From: Rhodobacterales bacterium CG2_30_65_12
Lineage (GTDB): Bacteria > Pseudomonadota > Alphaproteobacteria > Rhodobacterales > Rhodobacteraceae
Length of the DNA stretch: 12,346 nucleotides
Direction: 5' to 3'
NCBI GenBank assembly: GCA_001873585.1
Contig: MNZL01000084.1
Coordinates: 3,169 to 15,514 of the forward strand
The translations under genes were made by a program, and so were the position numbers. The notes below the pieces were generated by a model. It ran no database searches. It was not told the DNA's origin and saw only the letters and a list, made by a program, of their open reading frames with translations. Below are positions 1 through 5,806 of this stretch, piece by piece (the first letter of the stretch is position 1; each line of letters starts with the position of its first letter).

Positions 1-1
1 T

Positions 2-958
2 GCCTACATCGGCCCGGTGAAGGGCTATTACACCGATACCGCAGGCAACTTGCTCTCGCTGCCCTATAACTCCTCGACCCCGGTGCTCTACGTCAACCGC
101 GATTTGTTCCAGAAGGCCGGGCTCGACCCCGACATGAACCTCTCCACCTGGCAGCAGGTGGACGAAGCCGTCGACGGGTTGAAGGCCGGCGGCGTTGATT
201 GCCCGCTTACTACCGCATGGCAGAGCTGGGTGCACCTCGAAAACCTCTCGGCCTGGCACAACCAGCCGTTTGCCACGATGGAAAATGGCTTTGCTGGCCT
301 TGGCACCGAGCTCGCCTTCAACGGCCCGGTGCAGATCGCCCACATCGCCCAGATGGGCGAATGGGCCAAGGAAGGCAAGTTCTTCTACGCCGGTCGGCGG
401 AACGAAGGCGGGGCCAATTTCCGGGGCGGCGAATGCGCGTTGTTTACCGAAAGCTCGGCCGGTTACGCAGGGGTGAAATCGGAAGCGCAGTTTGCCTTCG
501 ATATCCGCCCGCTGCCCTATTGGGAGGGCGTCGAGGGCGCGCCGCAAAATACCATCATCGGCGGCGCTTCGCTTTGGGTGATGTCGGGCAAGTCGGACGA
601 GGAATACAAGGGCGTGGCCCAGTTTCTCAATTTCCTCTCCAGCCCGGAAATCCAGGCCGCCTGGCATCAAAACACCGGCTATCTGCCGATCACCTCGGCT
701 GCCGCCGAGCTGACCGAAGCCCAAGGCTTCTACGCTGCCAACCCCGGCACCGATATCGCCGGCCAGCAGATGATGGGCAAGGCGCCAACGGCCAATTCCA
801 AGGGCCTCCGGCTCGGCTCGTTCGACCAGATCCGCACGATCATCGACGAAGAGCTTGAAGGCGTGTGGGCCGGTGACAAATCCGCCGAGGAGGCGCTGAA
901 CAGCGCCGTCGAGCGCGGCAACGCGCTTCTGCGCCGCTTCGAACAGGCCAACAAGTAA
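2..958 (+). CDS. ugpB: Glycerol-3-phosphate ABC transporter, periplasmic substrate-binding protein UgpB (5' end outside window)
   Basis: Periplasmic receptor that captures sn-glycerol-3-phosphate (and, in E. coli, glycerophosphodiesters) and delivers it to the UgpAE permease. The reading frame is open from base 2, so the signal peptide and roughly the first quarter are missing; 318 residues remain of about 435 usual for the family. Segments very close to E. coli UgpB are visible: NSSTPVLY at local residues 23-30, WQSW at 73-76, APQNTIIGGASLWVM at 180-194, WHQNTGYLPIT at 221-231, KGLRLG at 267-272, and a C-terminus ending ERGNALLRRFE. As I recall the E. coli structure, residues in the SSTP, WxxW, GG, Tyr and Arg positions contact the ligand, and all are kept, so the substrate is probably unchanged. 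GTG at 17 is an internal codon, not a start. A stem-loop and 89 bp separate it from ugpA. Confidence 0.95.
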   Translation, partial: AYIGPVKGYYTDTAGNLLSLPYNSSTPVLYVNRDLFQKAGLDPDMNLSTWQQVDEAVDGLKAGGVDCPLTTAWQSWVHLENLSAWHNQPFATMENGFAGLGTELAFNGPVQIAHIAQMGEWAKEGKFFYAGRRNEGGANFRGGECALFTESSAGYAGVKSEAQFAFDIRPLPYWEGVEGAPQNTIIGGASLWVMSGKSDEEYKGVAQFLNFLSSPEIQAAWHQNTGYLPITSAAAELTEAQGFYAANPGTDIAGQQMMGKAPTANSKGLRLGSFDQIRTIIDEELEGVWAGDKSAEEALNSAVERGNALLRRFEQANK

Positions 959-965
959 TCCCGGC

Positions 966-991
966 CCGCCCCTGCCTTCGCGCGGGGGCGG
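966..991 (+). promoter_or_regulatory. Stem-loop between ugpB and ugpA
   Basis: Bases 966-975 pair with 982-991 (CCGCCCCTGC with GCGGGGGCGG) in a 10-bp, almost all G-C stem with one G-U pair and a 6-base loop containing TTCG. It begins 8 bp after the ugpB stop. No run of T follows, so it is not a complete intrinsic terminator. In many ABC importer operons such a hairpin after the binding-protein gene protects the upstream mRNA or lets only part of transcription through, giving more receptor than permease. The role here is inferred from position; the pairing is seen directly. Confidence 0.6.
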
Positions 992-1047
992 CACTTCTTC
1001 AAGGCAGGGCTTGCCAAACCGGCTGGCCCTGCCAGTCTGCGGACGCG

Positions 1048-1929
1048 ATGGAAAAACGAGTTACCTTCAAGGGCTGGCTCCTGCCGCTCGTCCTGCTTAC
1101 GCCGCAGCTGCTGATCACGGCGGTTTTTTTCTTCTATCCGGCGGGGCAAGCGGTGTGGCAGTCGCTGTTCATCCCCGATCCGTTCGGGCTGAAATCGCAA
1201 TTCGTGGGCCTTGGCAATTTCGAGTTCCTGCTGAACGATCCGTATTACCGCGCCAGCTTCGCCACCACGGCGGTGTTTTCCATCTCGGTCACGCTGGTTT
1301 CGATGGGAGTGGCGCTGTTTCTCGCCCTGCTCGCCGACCGGCTGATCAAGGGTTCGGGCGCCTACCGCACGCTGCTGATCTGGCCCTACGCCGTGGCCCC
1401 CGCCGTGGCGGGTGTGCTGTGGATGTTCATGTTCAACAACAGGGTGGGCGTGGTGGCGTGGTATCTCGGCGTGCTCGGCTACGACTGGAACCACGTGCTC
1501 AACGGCCGCGAGGCGATGGGCCTTGTGGTGGTGGCCTCAAGCTGGGGCCGGATCAGCTACAACTTCCTGTTTTTCCTCGCCGGGCTGCAAGCGATCCCGA
1601 AAAGCGTGATCGAGGCGGCGGCGATCGACGGCGCGCGGTTCTGGACCCGGTTTCGCACCATCGTCTGGCCACTCCTGTCGCCCACCACGTTCTTTCTGAT
1701 GGTGGTCAACATCGTCTATGCCTTCTTCGAAACTTTCGGCGTGATCCACACGATCACCGCCGGCGGGCCGCAGCAATCGACCACGATCCTGGTCTACAAG
1801 GTCTATGCCGACGGCTTCGTCGGGCAGGATCTCGGCTCATCGGCGGCGCAATCGGTGATCCTGTTGATTGTCGTCGGCCTGCTCACCGTGGTTCAGTTCC
1901 GCTTCGTTGAGCGCAGGGTGCATTACTGA
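1048..1929 (+). CDS. ugpA: Glycerol-3-phosphate ABC transporter, permease UgpA
   Basis: Inner-membrane permease of the MalF type, one half of the UgpAE channel for glycerol-3-phosphate. It has 293 residues, against about 295 in E. coli. Hydrophobic segments lie near residues 10-30, 72-96, 108-130, 156-180, 212-235 and 265-285, giving six predicted membrane spans. The cytoplasmic EAA loop that docks on the ATPase is EAAAIDGARFWTRF at about 189-202, followed by WPLLSP. PYAVAPAVAGVLW (113-125) and YNFLFF (171-176) are typical of UgpA. The ATG at 1048 matches the E. coli N-terminus in length, but its ribosome site is poor (GCGGA, 4 bases away), which may limit translation relative to ugpB. The stop overlaps the ugpE start by one base (TGATG), so translation is probably coupled. 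A seven-T run at 1124-1130 lies inside the first membrane segment. Confidence 0.95.
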   Translation: MEKRVTFKGWLLPLVLLTPQLLITAVFFFYPAGQAVWQSLFIPDPFGLKSQFVGLGNFEFLLNDPYYRASFATTAVFSISVTLVSMGVALFLALLADRLIKGSGAYRTLLIWPYAVAPAVAGVLWMFMFNNRVGVVAWYLGVLGYDWNHVLNGREAMGLVVVASSWGRISYNFLFFLAGLQAIPKSVIEAAAIDGARFWTRFRTIVWPLLSPTTFFLMVVNIVYAFFETFGVIHTITAGGPQQSTTILVYKVYADGFVGQDLGSSAAQSVILLIVVGLLTVVQFRFVERRVHY

Positions 1930-2774
1930 TGTCGGGGATGGTGGAAAAACGCGGGGCGGCGCATTGGTTCACGCATCTCGGCATGATCCTCGGTGTGGTC
2001 ATCATCGGCTTTCCGATCTGGCTCGCCTTTGTCGCTTCCACTGTCTCGCAGCCCGAGATCGTGCAGCCGCCGATGCCGGTCTGGCCCGGCGATCAACTTG
2101 TGGAAAACTACGCCAAGGCGCTCTTGTCGGGGGTCAATGTGCCGGTGGCGCGGATGCTGTTCAACTCGGGGGTGATGGCGCTGGGGATCGCGCTGGGCAA
2201 GATTTCCATTTCGCTGCTCTCCGCCTTCGCCATCGTTTATTTTCGCTTTCCCGGTCGGCTGGTGTTTTTCTGGCTGATCTTCATCACCCTGATGCTGCCG
2301 GTCGAGGTGCGCATTGTGCCAACCTACGAGGTGGCGGCCCGGCTTGGCCTGCTCAACTCTTACCCCGGCCTGATCCTGCCGCTCATTGCCTCGGCCACCG
2401 CCACCTTCCTGTTTCGTCAGTTCTTCATGACCGTGCCCGACGAGCTGGCCGAGGCCGCGCGGGTGGATGGCGCGCGGCCGATGCGGTTTTTCATCGACAT
2501 CCTCATGCCGATGAGCCGCACCAACATGGCGGCGCTGTTCGTGATCCTCTTTATCTACGGCTGGAACCAGTATCTCTGGCCGCTGCTCATCACCACCGAT
2601 CCCGAGATGAACACCATCGTCATGGGCATCCGGCAGATGTTCCCCTCCGGCGACGATATCGCCGACTGGCCGGTGATCATGGCCACCGCGATTCTCGCCA
2701 TGCTGCCGCCGGTGATCGTGGTGATCACGATGCAGAAGCTGTTTATCCGTGGCCTTGTGGAAAGCGAGAAGTGA
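1929..2774 (+). CDS. ugpE: Glycerol-3-phosphate ABC transporter, permease UgpE
   Basis: Second inner-membrane permease (MalG type) of the glycerol-3-phosphate importer, partner of UgpA. Its 281 residues equal the E. coli length. Strings nearly identical to E. coli UgpE are LSAFAIVYFRFP (97-108), ITLMLPVEVRI (119-129), ASATATFLFRQFFMT (154-168) and YGWNQYLWPLLI. The EAA loop EAARVDGARPMRFF lies at about 175-188. The C-terminus is RGLVESEK, like RGLVDSEK in E. coli. The ATG at 1929 overlaps the ugpA stop. ATG at 1938 (residue 4) is an alternative start that would shorten the protein by three residues. The TGA stop is directly followed by the ugpC ATG, so ugpA, ugpE and ugpC form one coupled translation unit. 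Confidence 0.95.
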   Translation: MSGMVEKRGAAHWFTHLGMILGVVIIGFPIWLAFVASTVSQPEIVQPPMPVWPGDQLVENYAKALLSGVNVPVARMLFNSGVMALGIALGKISISLLSAFAIVYFRFPGRLVFFWLIFITLMLPVEVRIVPTYEVAARLGLLNSYPGLILPLIASATATFLFRQFFMTVPDELAEAARVDGARPMRFFIDILMPMSRTNMAALFVILFIYGWNQYLWPLLITTDPEMNTIVMGIRQMFPSGDDIADWPVIMATAILAMLPPVIVVITMQKLFIRGLVESEK

Positions 2775-3788
2775 ATGGCGACGATCCGGCTCGATAACGT
2801 AAAAAAATCCTTTGGCAAGACGCAGGTGATCCACGGTGTTTCGATCGACATTGCCGACGGCGAGTTCATCGTCATCGTCGGGCCGTCGGGCTGTGGCAAG
2901 TCAACGCTCTTGCGCATGGTTGCGGGGCTGGAGACGATCACCGACGGCACCGTCGAGATCGACGGGGCCCGTGTGAACGACGACGAACCGATGGACCGCG
3001 ACATCGCCATGGTGTTTCAGAATTACGCGCTCTATCCGCACATGTCGGTGTTTGGCAACATGGCTTACGGGCTGAAGATCGCCCGCACGCCGAAGGCGGA
3101 GATCAAGGCGCGGGTGCAGGCAGCGGCCAAGACGCTGCAGCTCGAAGCCTACCTTGACCGCAAGCCGCGCGAGCTATCGGGTGGGCAGCGCCAGCGGGTG
3201 GCGATGGGCCGGGCCATCGTGCGCAAGCCCAAGGCCTTTCTGTTTGACGAACCGCTCTCCAACCTCGACGCCAAACTGCGGGTGCAGATGCGGCTGGAGA
3301 TCCATGCGCTGCAGCGTGAGCTTGGCATTACCGCGCTCTACGTCACCCACGACCAGATCGAGGCGATGACCATGGCCGACCGGATGATCGTGATGCGCGA
3401 TGGTGTGGCCGAGCAGATCGGCGCGCCGCTTGAGGTGTATGAAAATCCCGATAACCGCTTCGTGGCCGAGTTTATCGGCTCGCCGGCAACCAATTTTCTC
3501 GCCCCCGCGCTGGTGCCCGAGGCGCCAGCGGGAACCGCCTGGATCGGCATCCGACCGGAACATGTGAAACTTGCCGAGGCGGAGGGCGCTTCGCTGACGG
3601 GCAAGGTTCTGCACATCGAAGCGCTCGGCGCGGAAACGCTGGTGCATGTCGTGCTCGCGGACGGCACCCATGCCACCGTGCGCCAGGAGGGCCACCTGCC
3701 CAAGCCCGCCGAGGGCGCCAGGGTGGGGCTTGCGTGGCACCTCGCCGAGGTGATGTTTTTCGACACGCAGGAGCGGCGGCTGCGCTGA
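2775..3788 (+). CDS. ugpC: Glycerol-3-phosphate ABC transporter, ATP-binding protein UgpC
   Basis: Cytoplasmic ATPase of the MalK/CUT1 class that powers UgpAE. All nucleotide-binding elements are present: Walker A GPSGCGKST (36-44), Q-loop Gln82 in MVFQNYALYPHM, signature LSGGQ (134-138), Walker B AFLFDEP (154-160), D-loop SNLD (162-165) and switch His192 in VTHDQ. The remaining third is a TOBE-type regulatory domain, including GIRPEHVKL and a final FFDTQERRLR. Length is 337 residues, slightly under the 356 of E. coli. It starts directly after the ugpE stop with no gap, and its own ribosome site (GCGAGAAG, inside ugpE) is weak. It ends 5 bp before the convergent aldolase stop. ugpQ, the phosphodiesterase gene that follows ugpC in enterobacteria, is not here. 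Assignment to Ugp rather than another CUT1 system rests on the operon. Confidence 0.93.
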   Translation: MATIRLDNVKKSFGKTQVIHGVSIDIADGEFIVIVGPSGCGKSTLLRMVAGLETITDGTVEIDGARVNDDEPMDRDIAMVFQNYALYPHMSVFGNMAYGLKIARTPKAEIKARVQAAAKTLQLEAYLDRKPRELSGGQRQRVAMGRAIVRKPKAFLFDEPLSNLDAKLRVQMRLEIHALQRELGITALYVTHDQIEAMTMADRMIVMRDGVAEQIGAPLEVYENPDNRFVAEFIGSPATNFLAPALVPEAPAGTAWIGIRPEHVKLAEAEGASLTGKVLHIEALGAETLVHVVLADGTHATVRQEGHLPKPAEGARVGLAWHLAEVMFFDTQERRLR

Positions 3789-3793
3789 GCCGG

Positions 3794-4453
3794 TCAGGCC
3801 CCGGCGGCGGCTTCAAAATCTTGCGCAGCGGCGATGGTGTTGGCGTCGTTCAGCAGCGCCCGCGCGATTGCCGGCGCGATGGTGAAGCAATCCTGCCCCT
3901 CGCGCGCCAGCCGGGCCATCTGCCCGGTATCGCGCAAGCTTGCCACGAGAATGCGCGTGCGCCCGCCCGCCGCCTTTCCGATCGCCCGCATTTCGGCCAG
4001 CGCCTCGAAGGCCGGCAGCCCATTTTCAAGCATCCGGCCAAAATAGGGCGCTATGTAGTCGGCACCCAGCGCGGTGGCCACAAACATCTGCTTGGCGTCA
4101 AAGGCGGCGGTAAGCAGGATCGGCCCGCCAAGCGCCTTGATCGCCGGCAGCGCCCGGATCGCCGGTTTGGTGAGCGGCACCTTGACCACGGTGCGCAGCC
4201 CCGCTGCCTGCCCCGCCGCATACAGCGCCCCGGCCCAATCGGCATGGCCTTCGACGGGGCCGTAAACCTGGCCGTGAAGTTCCCTGGCCCCGAGATCGGC
4301 GGCGCGCCGGGCGATCTCGCCCCAGTCGATCCGGGGGTAATGAAGCCCGGCCCGGTGCGCGAGAAGCGGGTTGGTGGTGATGCCGAAAAACAGCCCCGTG
4401 GGCATGAGATCGGCCCAGGCTTCGGTGTCGGCGGTATCGAGGTAGAGATCCAT
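3794..4453 (-). CDS. Small transaldolase-family protein, fructose-6-phosphate-aldolase type
   Basis: A 219-residue TIM-barrel class I aldolase, the size of E. coli fructose-6-phosphate aldolase (FSA, 220) rather than classical transaldolase (about 315). The N-terminus MDLYLDTAD and GITTNP (24-29) are typical of the family. Lys91 in VVKVPLT should form the Schiff base (FSA Lys85). Gln62, Thr115 and Tyr137 (in APYFGR) align with FSA Gln59, Thr109 and Tyr131, the residues that distinguish FSA from transaldolase. Expected reaction: reversible cleavage of fructose 6-phosphate to dihydroxyacetone and glyceraldehyde 3-phosphate, or a related dihydroxyacetone aldol reaction. The frame is open up to 4543, but the ATG at 4453 has AGGAGG six bases upstream and gives the family N-terminus. 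It is transcribed divergently from the LacI gene and convergently with ugpC. Family is sure; activity and substrate are inferred. Confidence 0.88.
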   Translation of the reverse strand: MDLYLDTADTEAWADLMPTGLFFGITTNPLLAHRAGLHYPRIDWGEIARRAADLGARELHGQVYGPVEGHADWAGALYAAGQAAGLRTVVKVPLTKPAIRALPAIKALGGPILLTAAFDAKQMFVATALGADYIAPYFGRMLENGLPAFEALAEMRAIGKAAGGRTRILVASLRDTGQMARLAREGQDCFTIAPAIARALLNDANTIAAAQDFEAAAGA

Positions 4454-4459
4454 GTCAGG

Positions 4460-4465
4460 CCTCCT
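4460..4465 (-). promoter_or_regulatory. Ribosome binding site of the aldolase gene
   Basis: AGGAGG on the - strand, six bases before the ATG at 4453. It decides the start against the in-frame ATG at 4543, which would add 30 low-complexity residues not expected for the family. Confidence 0.8.
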
Positions 4466-4533
4466 TGGCAAGGGCCGCGTCGCGTTCGGGGGCCAGCGGA
4501 GAAGGGGGCCAGTGTCTTGGCCGCATGGCTCCC

Positions 4534-4577
4534 TTGAACTCAAAAACCTTTACGCGCGATAACATATCTGCTTTACT
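4534..4577 (+). promoter_or_regulatory. Candidate promoter(s) of the LacI-type regulator gene
   Basis: Two weak sigma70-like pairings can be read. TTTACG (4549-4554) and TTTACT (4572-4577) are 17 bp apart. TTGAAC (4534-4539) and GATAAC (4558-4563) are 18 bp apart. In either case the operator-like site at 4549-4562 lies within the core promoter, which would fit autorepression. On the other strand TTGCCA (4584-4579) with TATCGC 17 bp further could serve the aldolase gene. None is strong, and alphaproteobacterial promoters are loose, so this is tentative. The rest of the intergenic region (4454-4649) shows nothing else recognisable apart from the two ribosome sites. Confidence 0.25.
4549..4562 (+). 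promoter_or_regulatory. Operator-like site in the aldolase/LacI divergent region
   Basis: TTTACGCGCGATAA. The first ten bases equal those of the perfect palindrome at 5719-5732 upstream of smoE; the right half is degenerate (5 of 7 positions symmetric, central C-G kept). A 14-bp inverted repeat centred on CpG is the usual operator form for LacI-family proteins. Lying between the divergent aldolase and lacI-type genes, it could control both. Binding is inferred from sequence only. Confidence 0.6.
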
Positions 4578-4649
4578 GTGGCAAGTTCCACTGGCCAACC
4601 CGCGCGCTCCGGGCCATAACCGGGCGAGGCAATACAAGGGTGTACGATC

Positions 4650-5681
4650 ATGGACGAGCCGAAAATTCGCAACATGGAAGAATTTGCCGCCGTGAGCGGC
4701 ATCTCGCGCCCGACCGTATCAAAATACTTCAACGATCCGGGCAGCGTGCGCCAGACCACGCGCAACCGGATCGAACAGGCGCTGGAACGCTACGACTATC
4801 GCCCCAACATCTACGCGATGAACCAGAACCGGCGGTTGACCAAGAATATCGGCATCGTCGTGCCCTATCTCGCCGATCCGTTCTTTGCCGAGATCGCCCG
4901 CAACATCGAAACCCTGGTGACCGAGGCCGGCTACCGGGCGATCCTGATGAGCTCGCACGGCAAGCCTCAGCAGGAGATCGACAATCTCGAATCCTTGCGT
5001 TCGATCAGACCTGCGGGCGTGTTGCTCGCACCGCTCGGCCGGGCTTCGAACCGAGACGCGCTGGCGGCGTTTTGCCGCGACGTGCCAACCGTGAATTTCG
5101 ACTGTAATGTCGAAGGCTTGGGCGAGGCTTTTGTTGGCCATAATAACGAACAGGCTACTGAACTCATGGTGGAATATCTGGTGCGCACCGGAGAGCCACC
5201 GGTGTTTTTCGAGATGCGCACCCCGCCCAATCCGAACGCGAACAAGCGCCGGATCGCCTATGTAGCGGCGATGGAGCGCTTGGGGCATGCACCTGAAATC
5301 GTCCAGATCGAGGGTGAGAATTGGGACTTTGAAGGGATCGGCTACAGAGAGGGCGCGCGGGTGATCTCCGAGAGGGCGTTGCAGTCCAACACGGTGTTTT
5401 GCAGCAACGACCGCCTCGCCATCGGATTTCTTGCCGCCGCCTACGAGCTTGGCCTGAGAGTTGGCCGGGGCGAGGGCTGCGCCCTGCGCGTGGCGGGCCA
5501 CGACAACCATCCCTATTCGCGCTACACCTGCCCCACCCTGACAACCGTTTCGCATAATTACGGCCTGATCGCGGAGAAAAGCGTGAACACGATCCTGTCG
5601 GTTATCGCGGCCGAGGATGGGGGGGGCGAGCGGGACATGACGCTGCTCGACGGCGAGTTGATCATGCGCGCCTCGGCCTGA
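4650..5681 (+). CDS. LacI-family transcriptional regulator, probable regulator of the polyol (smo) operon
   Basis: DNA-binding regulator of 343 residues. An N-terminal LacI helix-turn-helix covers about 8-29 (FAAVSGISRPTVSKYFND), followed by the third helix and a hinge near 52-62. A periplasmic-binding-protein-like sensor domain extends from NIGIVVPYLADPFFAEI (66-82) to the end, with the usual CSND (251-254) and VAGHDN (281-286) motifs. ATG at 4650 is supported by AAGGG nine bases upstream; ATG at 4674 would clip the first helix region. Odd feature: at the hinge position where LacI has Leu56, the residue that inserts at the operator centre, this protein has Gln59 (PNIYAMNQNRR). Eight consecutive G at 5619-5626 code for part of DGGGER near the C-terminus. 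Its gene stands directly before smoE and is flanked by matching operator-like sites, so a polyol or a phosphorylated product is the likely effector (inference). Confidence 0.9.
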   Translation: MDEPKIRNMEEFAAVSGISRPTVSKYFNDPGSVRQTTRNRIEQALERYDYRPNIYAMNQNRRLTKNIGIVVPYLADPFFAEIARNIETLVTEAGYRAILMSSHGKPQQEIDNLESLRSIRPAGVLLAPLGRASNRDALAAFCRDVPTVNFDCNVEGLGEAFVGHNNEQATELMVEYLVRTGEPPVFFEMRTPPNPNANKRRIAYVAAMERLGHAPEIVQIEGENWDFEGIGYREGARVISERALQSNTVFCSNDRLAIGFLAAAYELGLRVGRGEGCALRVAGHDNHPYSRYTCPTLTTVSHNYGLIAEKSVNTILSVIAAEDGGGERDMTLLDGELIMRASA

Positions 5682-5718
5682 GCATGTGCGAAAACAGGTT
5701 TTAGATGCGGAGATCGTA

Positions 5719-5732
5719 TTTACGCGCGTAAA
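5719..5732 (+). promoter_or_regulatory. Perfect 14-bp palindromic operator upstream of smoE
   Basis: TTTACGCGCGTAAA equals its own reverse complement and is centred on a C-G step, the form expected for a LacI-family operator. It ends eight bases before the -35 element of the smoE promoter, so its centre is about 50 bp upstream of the predicted transcription start. A similar site lies in front of the lacI-type gene at 4549-4562. Placement upstream of -35 leaves open whether the regulator represses or activates. Confidence 0.7.
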
Positions 5733-5740
5733 GAAATGTC

Positions 5741-5769
5741 TTGACGCATAGCGATTCTGGGCGTTTTAT
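5741..5769 (+). promoter_or_regulatory. Sigma70-type promoter of the smo-mtlK operon
   Basis: TTGACG (-35, 5741-5746), a 17-bp spacer and TTTTAT (-10, 5764-5769). Transcription would start near 5776, giving a leader of about 30 bases before the smoE ATG. It is the only well-formed promoter seen in the 125-bp gap between the regulator and smoE. Confidence 0.6.
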
Positions 5770-5792
5770 TGGAATCGGTTGATCTGCACACC

Positions 5793-5801
5793 AAGGGAGG
5801 A
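5793..5801 (+). promoter_or_regulatory. Strong ribosome binding site of smoE
   Basis: AAGGGAGGA, five bases before the ATG at 5807. It is the strongest purine-rich site in the window together with those of smoF, smoG and mtlK, as expected for an abundant binding protein. Confidence 0.75.
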
Positions 5802-5806
5802 CTCAG

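Noticed and set aside
1011..1910. Long + strand frame of 299 codons overlapping ugpA
   Set aside because: It is a shifted reading of ugpA in GC-rich DNA: low-complexity Arg/Gly/Pro/Ala-rich product, no family motif, while the ugpA frame matches a known permease throughout.
1923..2834. Frame of 303 codons on the - strand opposite ugpE
   Set aside because: Composition (many Asp, His, Arg) is that of an antisense reading of a membrane protein gene; no domain seen.
3734..4537. + strand frame of 267 codons opposite the aldolase gene
   Set aside because: The opposite strand encodes an intact aldolase with catalytic residues and an ideal ribosome site; the + product is Arg/Gly/Pro-rich without motifs.
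5683..5712. Possible terminator after the LacI-type gene (GCAT...AAAAC-AG-GTTTT...ATGC)
   Set aside because: The inverted repeat is interrupted by unequal unpaired bases, the central loop would be too short, and no T-run follows; too weak to call.
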